A DNA stretch of 52,498 nucleotides, from NCBI RefSeq assembly GCF_002937075.1, contig NZ_NHSJ01000065.1, forward strand, positions 1 to 52,498, given 5' to 3'. Position 1 is the stretch's first letter, and each line of letters starts with the position of its first letter. The notes beneath the pieces were generated by a model. The model was not told the DNA's origin, made no database searches, and saw only the letters and a list, made by a program, of their open reading frames with translations. The position numbers and the translations under genes are program-made. This stretch comes from Rhodoblastus sphagnicola. GTDB lineage: Bacteria; Pseudomonadota; Alphaproteobacteria; Rhizobiales; Beijerinckiaceae. Below, piece after piece: positions 9,317-17,726 of this stretch.

Positions 9317-10379
9317 CGCGGAAGCCGGTCTGCGCCAGCAGGCGACCGTCGCGGTCGAACACGATCAGGTTCAGCGCGCAATTTGTGCGCAGGGATTTGG
9401 CGGCGGTATGCCACGCGGCTTCGGCGACCGGACCCGCCAGATCAATGCCGGCGGCATCAGCGATTTCGAAGGCGTGTTTGGCGGAATTGGCGTTGCGAAT
9501 GTCCGACGCGGCGCCGCCGCCAAAACCCGCCAAAAAATCGAGATCGACTTGGCCGCGCTTGGAATGCAGGTCGAGCAGACCTTGCGCGAGCTTGGTCATT
9601 TTCGCCATGCCGCCGGCCACCGCCACGCGCGGGACCGGGTTCTTGTGCAGATATTTCAGCATGCCGCCGACGAAATCGCCCATGTCGATCAGGGCCTCTT
9701 CCGGCAGTCCCAGCAGTTGTTTTACCGCAGCCTCGCTGGTCGATCCCGTGGCGCCGGCGAGGGTTGTGAGGCCCATGGCGCGCGCCACGTCTATGCCGCG
9801 ATGGATGCTGGCGATCCAGGCGGAGCAGGAAAACGGCGTGACAATGCCTGTCGTGCCGAGGATCGACAGGCCGCCCAGAATGCCGAGACGGGCGTTGAGC
9901 GTGCGCGCCGCGATCTTTTCGCCGCTGGGGATGGAGATTTCGACGTTGACGTCGGCTGTGCGGTTTTGCAAAGCGGCTTCCGCTTGCAGGTTGGCGCGGA
10001 TCATTTCGCGGGGCATGGGATTGATGGCGGGTTCGCCCGGCGGCAGCGGCAGGCCCGGCCGCGTGACGGTGCCCACGCCTTCGCCGGCGGCAAAAGTGAC
10101 GCCCGTTCCCGGCGCGGTCCAGCGCAGCGTGGCGATCAGGGTCGCGCCATGGGTGACATCGGGATCGTCGCCGGCGTCCTTGACCACGCCGGCGCGGGCG
10201 AAATCTTTTTCGCGCTCGGTGAGGGCGAGGGCGAAGGCCGGGGTTTGGCCGCCGGGGAGCGTGATTGTGACGGGGTCTGGAAAATCCTGGTCGCACAAGG
10301 CCGCGAAAGCCGCGCGGGCGGCGGCGGTCGCGCAGGCGCCGGTCGTCCAGCCTTTGCGCAAATGCGGCGTTGCTTCCAT
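9303..10379 (-). CDS. cbiD: Precorrin C-1 methyltransferase of the CbiD family
   Basis: A 358-aa protein. CbiD methylates C-1 of cobalt-precorrin-5B in the anaerobic B12 pathway. Diagnostic stretches are GWTTGACATAAARAA at the N-terminus and LGTTGIVTPFS in the middle. It is the last gene of the cobL-cobE-cobM-cobA-cobB-cbiD run, 8 bp after cobB. Every other ring-modifying gene here is of the oxygen-dependent type and no cobF is present, so this CbiD probably takes the CobF step. CbiG, which opens the ring before CbiD in the anaerobic route, is also absent from the window. Upstream in-frame residues before the ATG at 10379 are unlikely to be used. Confidence 0.92.
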   Translation of the reverse strand: MEATPHLRKGWTTGACATAAARAAFAALCDQDFPDPVTITLPGGQTPAFALALTEREKDFARAGVVKDAGDDPDVTHGATLIATLRWTAPGTGVTFAAGEGVGTVTRPGLPLPPGEPAINPMPREMIRANLQAEAALQNRTADVNVEISIPSGEKIAARTLNARLGILGGLSILGTTGIVTPFSCSAWIASIHRGIDVARAMGLTTLAGATGSTSEAAVKQLLGLPEEALIDMGDFVGGMLKYLHKNPVPRVAVAGGMAKMTKLAQGLLDLHSKRGQVDLDFLAGFGGGAASDIRNANSAKHAFEIADAAGIDLAGPVAEAAWHTAAKSLRTNCALNLIVFDRDGRLLAQTGFRAIPD

Positions 10380-10387
10380 GGCTCTTG

Positions 10388-11704
10388 CTATCCTGGCTCC
10401 GCGGCGATCACATGGAAAAACGAGCCGGTGACGAGGTTTTGGCGCGAGCCTACCGGCTTGGCTTCGCTGCCGTAGGCGTCGCCAGCCAGGGCGAAGGCGG
10501 GATCGCCGCCCTGGGATTCGACCGTCGCATAATGGAACTCGTGGCCCAGCAGGATTTGCCCACGAGTCCCGAGCGCGCAACCCTCCGACAGCGTGGCGCG
10601 GCGGTAGCCGAGCGTCATCTTGCGCTTGGCGAAACTGGTGGAGACCGAGAGCAGACCGGTCATGGGATGGCGCACGCCTTCAGCGTCGACAAGGGTTTGA
10701 CCCAAAACCATATAGCCGCCGCACTCGCCGTGCACCGGTTTTGTTGCGGCGAAATGTCTCAGGCCGTCGATGAAATTTCTGGCGTTCGACAGGCGGCCGG
10801 CATGCAGTTCCGGATAGCCGCCGGGCAGCCAGCAGGCGTCGGCGTCTTCTGGCGGGGCCTCGTCCTGCAAAGGCGAGAAGAAGGCGATTTCCGCGCCGGC
10901 GCGGCGCCAGCCCAGCAGCAAATGGGGATAGATGAAGGAAAAGGCGGCGTCGCGCGCGAGCGCGATTTTCTGGCCAGGCGGTTTTAGCGCGTTGGTTCGC
11001 GTCGGCGTGGCGGCGAGAGGCTGCGCCGCCGCTTGAATTGCGTCGAGATCGACGTGGGCGGCGACGAAGGCGGCGAGGGTTTTGAGTTTGGCTTCGAGAT
11101 CGGAGGTGTCGGCCGCCTGGACGAGGCCGAGATGGCGCTCGGGCAGAGTCACGTTTGGATCGCACGGCAGGGCGCCGAACACGGGCAGGCCCAGCTCTTC
11201 AATCGCGGTTTTTGTCAAGAGGATGTGGCGGGCGCTGCCGACCTTGTTGAGGATCACGCCGGCGATTTTTACGCTGGCGTCGTAGGCGACGAAACCTTTG
11301 GCTATTGCGGCCGCCGTCTGCGCGTGGCCGGAAACGTCGAGCACCAGCGCCACCGGAAGTTTGAGTTGGCGGGCGAGCGCGGCGGAGGAGCCGTTGCTTT
11401 CGCTGGCGCCGGGGGCGCCGTCGAACAGGCCCATCGAGGCTTCCGCGATCAGCAGGTCGGCGTCTTCGGCCGCCTTGCCGGCGAGGCCGGCGATGAGCGG
11501 TTTGTCCATCGCCCAGGTGTCGAGATTCAAACTGGGGCGGCCGGTGGCGGCGGTGTGAAACGCGCTGTCGATATAGTCCGGGCCGGACTTGACCGCGCCG
11601 ACGCGCAGGCCTTGGTCGCGCAGCGCGCGCATCAGGCCGAGCGCGACCGTCGTCTTGCCGCCGCCCGAGCGCGGCGCGGCGATCAGCAGGCCGCGCGCGT
11701 TCAT
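10388..11704 (-). CDS. cobB: Hydrogenobyrinic/cobyrinic acid a,c-diamide synthase CobB
   Basis: A 438-aa glutamine- and ATP-dependent amidotransferase that amidates the a and c side chains of the corrin ring before cobalt insertion. The N-terminal synthetase domain starts with LLIAAPRSGGGKTTVALGL, and VKSGPDYID is the substrate and Mg site. The C-terminal class-I-like glutaminase has the nucleophile in HGECGGYMVLG. The ATG overlaps the cobA stop (TGATG) and is clearly preferred over a long extension through cobA. Confidence 0.95.
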   Translation of the reverse strand: MNARGLLIAAPRSGGGKTTVALGLMRALRDQGLRVGAVKSGPDYIDSAFHTAATGRPSLNLDTWAMDKPLIAGLAGKAAEDADLLIAEASMGLFDGAPGASESNGSSAALARQLKLPVALVLDVSGHAQTAAAIAKGFVAYDASVKIAGVILNKVGSARHILLTKTAIEELGLPVFGALPCDPNVTLPERHLGLVQAADTSDLEAKLKTLAAFVAAHVDLDAIQAAAQPLAATPTRTNALKPPGQKIALARDAAFSFIYPHLLLGWRRAGAEIAFFSPLQDEAPPEDADACWLPGGYPELHAGRLSNARNFIDGLRHFAATKPVHGECGGYMVLGQTLVDAEGVRHPMTGLLSVSTSFAKRKMTLGYRRATLSEGCALGTRGQILLGHEFHYATVESQGGDPAFALAGDAYGSEAKPVGSRQNLVTGSFFHVIAAEPG

Positions 11705-12510
11705 GCCTGGGTTCCGGCGTTGAGCAGGAAGTCTTGCAGGTGTTCGCGCAGATTGACGATGGCGCCGATCGCGATGATGGCGGGCGCGGCGCAGCCGTGG
11801 GTTTTGGCGTCGCGCGTGCAATTTTCGAGCGTCGTCACCAGCGTGCGCTGGCGCGGCGTGGTCGCCTCTTCGACGATGGCGACGGGGGTTTGGGGGTCCG
11901 CGCCGCCATCCAAAAGTTCTCCGACGATCACGTCGAGGCGCTTGATCGCCATGTAGAGGATGATCGGCAGGCCGGTTTGCGCAAGTTGGCGCCAGTCCAG
12001 GCTTTCTTCGTCTTTGGCGCAGGAATGGCCGGTCGCCAGGATCACGCCGCGATTGGCGCCGCGCGTGGTGGCGGGGATGCCGGCATAGGCGAGGCCCGCG
12101 AGGCCCGAGGTCACGCCCGGGACGATGCGGAAGTTGATGCCGGCGGCGGCCAGTTGCGCGGCTTCCTCGCCGCCGCGTCCGAACACGAAGGGGTCGCCGC
12201 CTTTGAGCCGGACGACGCGAAGGTTCTGGCGGGCGAGGTCGATCAGGCTTTCGGTGATGTCGTCCTGATGCGCGGAGGGGTGGCCGCCGCGCTTGCCGGC
12301 GAATTCGCGGCGCGCTTGCGGACGCGCGAGGGCGAGGATTTCGTCGCTGACGAGGGCGTCGTGGACGATGACGTCGGCGTGTTGCAGCGCGTGCAGCGCC
12401 AGCAGGGTGAGCAGGCCGGGATCGCCGGCGCCGGCGCCGACCAGCCAGACTTGTCCCGGCTCGAAAGTGGGCAGGTTTGACGCAAGAGGAAGCGAGGGGC
12501 GCGCGTTCAT
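11701..12510 (-). CDS. cobA: Uroporphyrinogen-III C-methyltransferase CobA (SUMT)
   Basis: A 269-aa SAM-dependent enzyme that methylates uroporphyrinogen III twice to precorrin-2, the first committed step to B12 and siroheme. Motifs are [15 protein letters not shown] near residue 23, [17 protein letters not shown], and [20 protein letters not shown]. It is a stand-alone SUMT, not fused to the CysG dehydrogenase domain. It overlaps cobM and cobB by four bases each, showing tight coupling. Confidence 0.96.
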   Translation of the reverse strand: MNARPSLPLASNLPTFEPGQVWLVGAGAGDPGLLTLLALHALQHADVIVHDALVSDEILALARPQARREFAGKRGGHPSAHQDDITESLIDLARQNLRVVRLKGGDPFVFGRGGEEAAQLAAAGINFRIVPGVTSGLAGLAYAGIPATTRGANRGVILATGHSCAKDEESLDWRQLAQTGLPIILYMAIKRLDVIVGELLDGGADPQTPVAIVEEATTPRQRTLVTTLENCTRDAKTHGCAAPAIIAIGAIVNLREHLQDFLLNAGTQA

Positions 12511-13277
12511 TCGGATTGGCCGCGTTGGGGGCGGAAACGGCGCAGATATTCGGGATCGTAGAGCGCGCTTTCGCGGAAATTTTCCGCCCCGAGCGCCTTG
12601 CCGACCAGGACCAGCGCCGTGCGCTCGACCGGGGATTCGGCAAAGCGCGCTTCTATGTCGGCAAGCGTGCCCCGCACGATTTTTTCGTCGGGCCAGGAAG
12701 CGCGGAAGACGATGGCGACCGGGCAATCCGCGCCGAGGATGGGGGTTAGCTCCGCCACCAGTTTGTCGAGGACGTGGATCGAGAGGTGGATGGCGAGCGT
12801 GGCGCCGGTGCGGGCGAAGGCGGCGAGGCTTTCGCTTTCGGGCATAGCCGAGGCGCGGCCGCTGGTGCGGGTCAGGACCAGGGATTGCGCGACTTCGGGC
12901 ACGGTGAGTTCGCACATGAGCGCCGCCGCGCTTGCGGCGAAGGCCGGTACGCCCGGCGTGACGTCATAGGGGATGCCGAGACGGTCGAGGCGGCGGGTTT
13001 GTTCCGCCAGCGCGCTCCAGATCGAGAGGTCGCCGGAATGCAGCCGCGCCACATCCTCGCCGGCCTCGTGCGCGCGCAAAAATTCAGCCTCGATCTGGTC
13101 GAGACTCAGCGGCGCCGTGTCGATGATGCGGGCGTTGTCCGGGCAATGTTTTAACAGGGCTTTCGGCACCAGGGAGCCGGCGTAGAGGCAGACCGGCGAA
13201 CTGGCGATCAGGTCGCGGCCGCGCAGGGTGATCAGGTCGGCGGCGCCGGGGCCGGCGCCGATGAAATGGATGGTCAT
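12507..13277 (-). CDS. cobM: Precorrin-4 C11-methyltransferase CobM
   Basis: A 256-aa SAM-dependent methyltransferase that makes precorrin-5 from precorrin-4. It opens with [18 protein letters not shown]. Further motifs are [19 protein letters not shown], and [15 protein letters not shown]. Start at the ATG 13277; a GTG at 13280 is also in frame. It overlaps cobE by one base and cobA by four. Confidence 0.95.
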   Translation of the reverse strand: MTIHFIGAGPGAADLITLRGRDLIASSPVCLYAGSLVPKALLKHCPDNARIIDTAPLSLDQIEAEFLRAHEAGEDVARLHSGDLSIWSALAEQTRRLDRLGIPYDVTPGVPAFAASAAALMCELTVPEVAQSLVLTRTSGRASAMPESESLAAFARTGATLAIHLSIHVLDKLVAELTPILGADCPVAIVFRASWPDEKIVRGTLADIEARFAESPVERTALVLVGKALGAENFRESALYDPEYLRRFRPQRGQSE

Positions 13278-13654
13278 CACGACTCCGAAGCAAGAGCGAC
13301 GGCGCAGGAGACGCCGTCGAGGCTGAATTTTTCCACGATGAGGCGCGCGTTTTCGCCCGCGCCGGCGAGCGCGGCGGCTTCCGCGAGGCTGCCGACGCCT
13401 GCGAGCGCTTCTATGCGGGGGGAGTGCGAGACCACTTCGGCGGCGCGGTCTTGCAACTTTGAGTCTTCGTGGAAGGTGAGGCGCATTTGCAGGTTTTGGG
13501 CCGCGTTTTTCAGGGTTTCGCTGTCGCGTTTGCGGACGCTGGTGTGCAGGGTGGCTTCGGTTTTTTGGGCGCGGTCCAGCGCGAGGCGGACCACGCGGGC
13601 GATGGCTTCCGCCGTCGCTGTCGAACTGAAGCCGAGGCCCACCGCCGCGCTCAT
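13277..13654 (-). CDS. cobE: CobE / CbiG C-terminal-like cobalamin protein
   Basis: A 125-aa protein of the CobE family, related to the C-terminal domain of CbiG. The N-terminal [17 protein letters not shown] and the ending [14 protein letters not shown] are typical. CobE is needed for aerobic B12 synthesis in other bacteria but has no agreed biochemical role. It overlaps cobL by four bases (ATGA-type) and cobM by one. Because cobF is missing and a CbiD is encoded in the same operon, CobE could help in the deacylation that CobF or CbiG would do; that is inference. Confidence 0.85.
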   Translation of the reverse strand: MSAAVGLGFSSTATAEAIARVVRLALDRAQKTEATLHTSVRKRDSETLKNAAQNLQMRLTFHEDSKLQDRAAEVVSHSPRIEALAGVGSLAEAAALAGAGENARLIVEKFSLDGVSCAVALASES

Positions 13655-14856
13655 TTGGTCACGCTCCACTGCACGCTCGGCATGGCCGGGCGGAAGCCGC
13701 GAAAGCGGCCGATATTGTCGGCGTGGGCGAATTGGGTTTGCACCAGTTCGCCGCCGAAGCGGCGATGGGCCGCGAACAGGTCGCTTTGGCTTTCCAGTGT
13801 GACGGCGTTGACGACGAGGCGGCCGTGGGGGGCGAGCGCCGACCAGCACAGGTCGATCAGGCCGGGCGCGGTAAAGCCGCCGCCGATGAAGATGGCGTTC
13901 GGCTGTTCGAGGTCTGTCAGGGCTTTGGGCGCCTCGCCCTCGATGAGCTTGAGATGGGGGACGCCGAGAGTTGATGCGTTGCGGCTGATGCGGGCGCAAC
14001 GTTCCGGGTTCTTCTCGATGGCGAGCGCGCGCGTGGACGGGTCGGCGAGCAGCCATTCGATCGAGATCGAGCCGGAGCCAGCGCCGACGTCCCACAGCAG
14101 GTCGCGCGGGCGGGGGGCGAGGTGGGCGAGGGTGAGGGCGCGCATTTCGCGCTTGGTGATCTGACCGTCGTGCTCGAACCAGTCGTCGGGCAGGCCGGGG
14201 GTTTTCGGCGGAATGCGGGCGCCTTCGCCCAAAACTTCGAGGGCGATAGTGTTGAGCGGGTCTATGCCCTCGATGTTGAAGTTTTCCGCCAATGTCGTGC
14301 GCAAAAGCTCGCGGGGGCCGCCCATGGCTTCGCAGAGGGTGAGGCGCGAGGCGCTTAAGCCGCGTTCGGTGAGGAGGGTTGCGAGTTTTTTGGGGGTGTC
14401 GCCGTCCCAGGACAGCGCGAGGATGCGGGCGCCCGGTTGCAGATGCGGGATGATCTTTTCCAGCGCGCGGCCGTGCAGCGTCACCAGCGCGCAATCTTGC
14501 AGCGGCCAGCCGAGGCGGCTGGCGGCGAGGCTGAAGGCCGACGGTTGCGGCAGGCAGAGGATTTCCGACGGTGGGACGATTTGGGCCAGCAGCGAGCCGA
14601 CGCCGTAGAAGAACGGATCGCCGGAGGCCAGCACCACGACGTCTGCACCGCGCATGCTGAGGATTTTTGGAAAAGCTTCTTGCAGGGGCGAGGGCCAGGC
14701 GAGGCGCTCGGCGCGCGTTGCGCCGATCAGGTTCAGGTGCCTCGCGCCCCCGACGACGAGACGCGCTTGCGCGATCCGCGCTCGCGCGGCTAGTGAGAGA
14801 CCTTCAAGCCCGTCTTCGCCGAGCCCGACTATGGTGAGCCAGGGGGACGCGCTCAT
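13651..14856 (-). CDS. cobL: Precorrin-6Y C5,15-methyltransferase (decarboxylating) CobL
   Basis: A 401-aa two-domain enzyme that methylates C-5 and C-15 and removes the acetate carboxyl at C-12. The N-terminal CbiE-like domain starts [16 protein letters not shown] and has [15 protein letters not shown]. The C-terminal CbiT-like domain carries the SAM site [15 protein letters not shown] (about residue 235) and AIFIGGG. Start at ATG 14856; a TTG lies two codons upstream. It is divergent from cobK with only 26 bp between start codons. Confidence 0.95.
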   Translation of the reverse strand: MSASPWLTIVGLGEDGLEGLSLAARARIAQARLVVGGARHLNLIGATRAERLAWPSPLQEAFPKILSMRGADVVVLASGDPFFYGVGSLLAQIVPPSEILCLPQPSAFSLAASRLGWPLQDCALVTLHGRALEKIIPHLQPGARILALSWDGDTPKKLATLLTERGLSASRLTLCEAMGGPRELLRTTLAENFNIEGIDPLNTIALEVLGEGARIPPKTPGLPDDWFEHDGQITKREMRALTLAHLAPRPRDLLWDVGAGSGSISIEWLLADPSTRALAIEKNPERCARISRNASTLGVPHLKLIEGEAPKALTDLEQPNAIFIGGGFTAPGLIDLCWSALAPHGRLVVNAVTLESQSDLFAAHRRFGGELVQTQFAHADNIGRFRGFRPAMPSVQWSVTK

Positions 14857-14882
14857 GAACAAAACCTCGGGAAAGGCTGATC

Positions 14883-15629
14883 ATGCGCATTCTTGTTCTC
14901 GGCGGCTCCAGCGAGGCGAGTTTGCTCGCGCGGGCTTTGTCTGATCGCGCCGATGTGGCCGCGACATTGTCGCTCGCCGGGCGCACAAAAACTCCGGCCG
15001 CCCTGCCCTTGCCGACGCGCGTCGGCGGCTTCGGCGGGGTGGAAGGACTCGTTGCTTATTTGAAGGCCGAGGGCGTCGAGGCTGTGATTGATGCGACTCA
15101 TCCCTTCGCCGCCCAGATGAAGCGCCATGCGGCGGAGGCTTGCGCTGCGACGGGAGTTCCGCTGTGCGCTTTTACGCGCGCGCCCTGGGTCGCGGGCGAG
15201 GGCGACAACTGGATCGAGGTGGATGACGCGGCGGCGGCGGCGCGCGCGCTGGGCGACGCGCCCAAGCGGGTTTTCCTCACCACCGGACGCTTGCAGGCCG
15301 GCGCCTTCGCCGGGCCGAGCCCGCATCATTTCGTGTTGCGCTCGATTGATGCGCCGGACGCCGCCGCCCTGCCCGGCTCGATCGATCTTGTGCTGGCGCG
15401 CGGGCCGTTTACCGTCGCCGACGAGATCGCCTTGATGCGGGAGAAACGCATCGACATTGTGGTCAGCAAGAATGCCGGCGGCGCGGCCACGGGGGCCAAG
15501 ATCTCGGCGGCGCGCGAACTGGGGTTGCCCGTCGTGATGATCCGGCGACCGCAGGCGCCGGAGCGGCCGGTCTTTGTCAAAATCGAGGATGCGCTTGGCT
15601 GGATCGAGGCTCACCGCTCGGCCTCGTAG
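14883..15629 (+). CDS. cobK: Precorrin-6A reductase CobK
   Basis: A 248-aa NADPH-dependent reductase that converts precorrin-6A to precorrin-6B (dihydro form). Motifs are ILVLGGSSEASLLA at the N-terminus, VIDATHPFAAQM, and FLTTGRLQAGAF. GGAAAGG precedes the ATG. It is the only plus-strand gene within the cob run: its 3' end overlaps convergent cobJ by 19 bp and its start is 26 bp from divergent cobL. Any minus-strand transcript joining cobJ to cobL would be antisense to it. Confidence 0.95.
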   Translation: MRILVLGGSSEASLLARALSDRADVAATLSLAGRTKTPAALPLPTRVGGFGGVEGLVAYLKAEGVEAVIDATHPFAAQMKRHAAEACAATGVPLCAFTRAPWVAGEGDNWIEVDDAAAAARALGDAPKRVFLTTGRLQAGAFAGPSPHHFVLRSIDAPDAAALPGSIDLVLARGPFTVADEIALMREKRIDIVVSKNAGGAATGAKISAARELGLPVVMIRRPQAPERPVFVKIEDALGWIEAHRSAS

Positions 15630-16372
15630 CTGCGGGGGGTGAGCACGAATGGCCGGCCTTCCGGCCGCTCGATCAGATGGGTTGTCGTGGCGCCGATCAT
15701 GACCAGCGTGCTCATGTCGGCCACGCTTGGGTCTGCTTCGGCCAATGTGGTCAGCACGATGCGTTCGTCGGGGCGGCCGATGGCGCGGGCGAAGGCCACC
15801 GGGGTTTTGGCCGGACGCAGGGTTCGCAGCAGTGCGAAGGCGTCGTGGATTTGCTGGGGACGGGCTTTTGAGGCCGGATTGTAGAGGGCCAGCACGAAAT
15901 CGCCCTCCGAGGCCGCTTTGAGCCGGCGCTCGATCAGGGACCAGGGTTTGAGGTTGTCGGACAGCGAGATCGCGCAGAAATCGCCGCCGAGCGGGGCGCC
16001 GAGGCGCGCCGCCGCCGCCTGCATCGCGCTGACGCCGGGCAGCACTTCGATGTCGAGCGCGCGCCAGTTTTCCGGGCCGTTTTCGACCGCCTCCAGCACC
16101 GCCGCCGCCATGGCGAATACGCCGGGATCGCCGCCGGAGACCACGCCGACGATTTTGCCTTCGCAGGCCAGTTCCAGCGCGTGGCGGGAGCGGTCGAGTT
16201 CGACGCGGTTGTCGCTGCCGTGGATTTTCAGGCCGGGGCGCGGCGGGATGCGATCGACGTAAGTGAAATAGCCGATCAGGTCGGTGACGCCATCCAGCGC
16301 CGCGCTGGCTTGCGGGGTCAGCCAGTGGGAGGGGCCGGGGCCGAGGCCGATGATGAAGACTTTGCCGGTCAT
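15611..16372 (-). CDS. cobJ: Precorrin-3B C17-methyltransferase CobJ
   Basis: A 253-aa SAM-dependent enzyme that methylates C-17 and contracts the ring to give precorrin-4. Motifs are VFIIGLGPGPSHWLTPQA, GYFTYVDRI, VVSGGDPGVFAMAA, LPGVSAMQAAAARLGAPLG, and LALYNPASKARP. It overlaps cobI by four bases. It is not fused to a CbiG, CobG or CobH domain as in some relatives. It needs precorrin-3B, so the cell must have a CobG or CobZ function. Confidence 0.96.
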   Translation of the reverse strand: MTGKVFIIGLGPGPSHWLTPQASAALDGVTDLIGYFTYVDRIPPRPGLKIHGSDNRVELDRSRHALELACEGKIVGVVSGGDPGVFAMAAAVLEAVENGPENWRALDIEVLPGVSAMQAAAARLGAPLGGDFCAISLSDNLKPWSLIERRLKAASEGDFVLALYNPASKARPQQIHDAFALLRTLRPAKTPVAFARAIGRPDERIVLTTLAEADPSVADMSTLVMIGATTTHLIERPEGRPFVLTPRSYEAER

Positions 16373-17100
16373 GGCCGGCGCCCCTGTCCCGGCAGGAGAA
16401 TCATCGAGAAATAGGGCGCGTCGTCGCCCTGCTTGTCGGCGAGGGGGATCACCTTTTGCTCGGGCATGGCGCCGCGTTCGACATAAATGGCGCGCTCCAG
16501 CTTGCCGGTTGCGGCGAAGGCGCGGCGCACTTTTGCGAAATTTTGGCCGAGCTTCATCACCACGGCGGCGTCGGCTTGCTTGAGATGATCGGCCAGAGCT
16601 TCGTAAGGCAGGGTGCCCGGCAGGACGCGTAAAATGTCGTCGCCCCAGGTCAGCGGCGCGCCGGCCGCCGCCGCGCAGCCCGCCATGCCCGTCACGCCCG
16701 GCACGATTTCGGTGTCGAACTCGTCCTTGAGGCGGATGAACAGGTGCATGAACGAGCCGTAGAACAGCGGGTCGCCTTCCGCGATCAGCGCGACATCCTG
16801 GCCGCGCAGCAGGCGTTCTCTAAGCTTTTCGCGGGCTTCCTCGTAGAAGGCTGACAGGGCTTTGACATAATCGGGGTGATCGAACGGGATTTCCGTCGTC
16901 AGGGGATAGCCGAGCGGCAGTTCCTCGCAAGATTCGGGAATCCAGCGGTCGGCGATGACGCGGGCGTTGCCGCGCCGGCCCGACTTGCAGAAATAGGCCA
17001 CCACCGGACAGGCGCCCAGCAGCCGCGCAGCCTTGACGGTGAGGAGTTCGGGGTCGCCTGGACCCAGGCCTATGCCATAGAGACGTCCGGCCATCTTCAT
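16369..17100 (-). CDS. cobI: Precorrin-2 C20-methyltransferase CobI
   Basis: A 243-aa SAM-dependent enzyme that makes precorrin-3A. Motifs are LYGIGLGPGDPELLTVKAARLL, shown by its core GLGPGDPELL near residue 10, then ALIAEGDPLFYGSFMHL and VPGVTGMAGCAAAAGAPL. Start at ATG 17100 with another ATG two codons in. It overlaps cobH and cobJ by four bases each. Confidence 0.95.
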   Translation of the reverse strand: MKMAGRLYGIGLGPGDPELLTVKAARLLGACPVVAYFCKSGRRGNARVIADRWIPESCEELPLGYPLTTEIPFDHPDYVKALSAFYEEAREKLRERLLRGQDVALIAEGDPLFYGSFMHLFIRLKDEFDTEIVPGVTGMAGCAAAAGAPLTWGDDILRVLPGTLPYEALADHLKQADAAVVMKLGQNFAKVRRAFAATGKLERAIYVERGAMPEQKVIPLADKQGDDAPYFSMILLPGQGRRP

Positions 17101-17726
17101 TCCTTCGCGCTCGCGAGCGCATTGATCGCCGCCGCCGCCATCGCGCTGCCGCCGCGCCGTCCGCGCACCACCAGATGCGGGGTTTTCGGGTAGGCGATCA
17201 GCGCCTCCTTGGATTCGGCGGCGCCGACGAAGCCGACGGGCATCCCGATAATGCAGGCCGGCATGTCCGCGCCTTCATTCAGCATTTCCAGCAGGCGGAA
17301 CAGGGTGGTCGGCGCATTGCCGATGGCCACCACCGAGCCGCCGAGTTTTTCGCGCCACAAATCTGCGGCGACGGCCGACCGGGTGAGGCCGCGCGCGCGC
17401 GCTTGTTCGGGGACGCTGGGGTCTGACAGGGTACAGATGACTTCATTATTGGCGGGCAGGCGGGCGCGGGTGACGCCATGGGCCACCATTTGCGCGTCGC
17501 AGAAAATGGGCGCGCCAGCGGCGAGAGCCGCCGCGCCGGCTTCCGCCGCGCCCGGCGCGAAGGCCAGCGCTTCCGCGATTTCGGTCATGCCGCAGGCGTG
17601 GATGATGCGCACCGCCAGGCGTTCTTCCACGCCGGGGCTGAAGCGGCTTAGATCCGCTTCGGCGCGGATGATGGCGAAGGAGCGATGGTAGATCGCGTCG
17701 CCTTCGCGGATGTAGTCATAGCTCAT
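17097..17726 (-). CDS. cobH: Precorrin-8X methylmutase CobH
   Basis: A 209-aa enzyme that moves the methyl group from C-11 to C-12 and yields hydrogenobyrinic acid. The start YDYIREGDAIYHRSFAIIRAE is typical of the family; the catalytic His is in RIIHACGMTEIAEAL, and the C-terminal part has IGMPVGFVGAAESKEAL. The ATG at 17726 is preferred; a GTG at 17735 would add three residues. It overlaps the cobN 3' end by 11 bp and cobI by four. Confidence 0.95.
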   Translation of the reverse strand: MSYDYIREGDAIYHRSFAIIRAEADLSRFSPGVEERLAVRIIHACGMTEIAEALAFAPGAAEAGAAALAAGAPIFCDAQMVAHGVTRARLPANNEVICTLSDPSVPEQARARGLTRSAVAADLWREKLGGSVVAIGNAPTTLFRLLEMLNEGADMPACIIGMPVGFVGAAESKEALIAYPKTPHLVVRGRRGGSAMAAAAINALASAKE

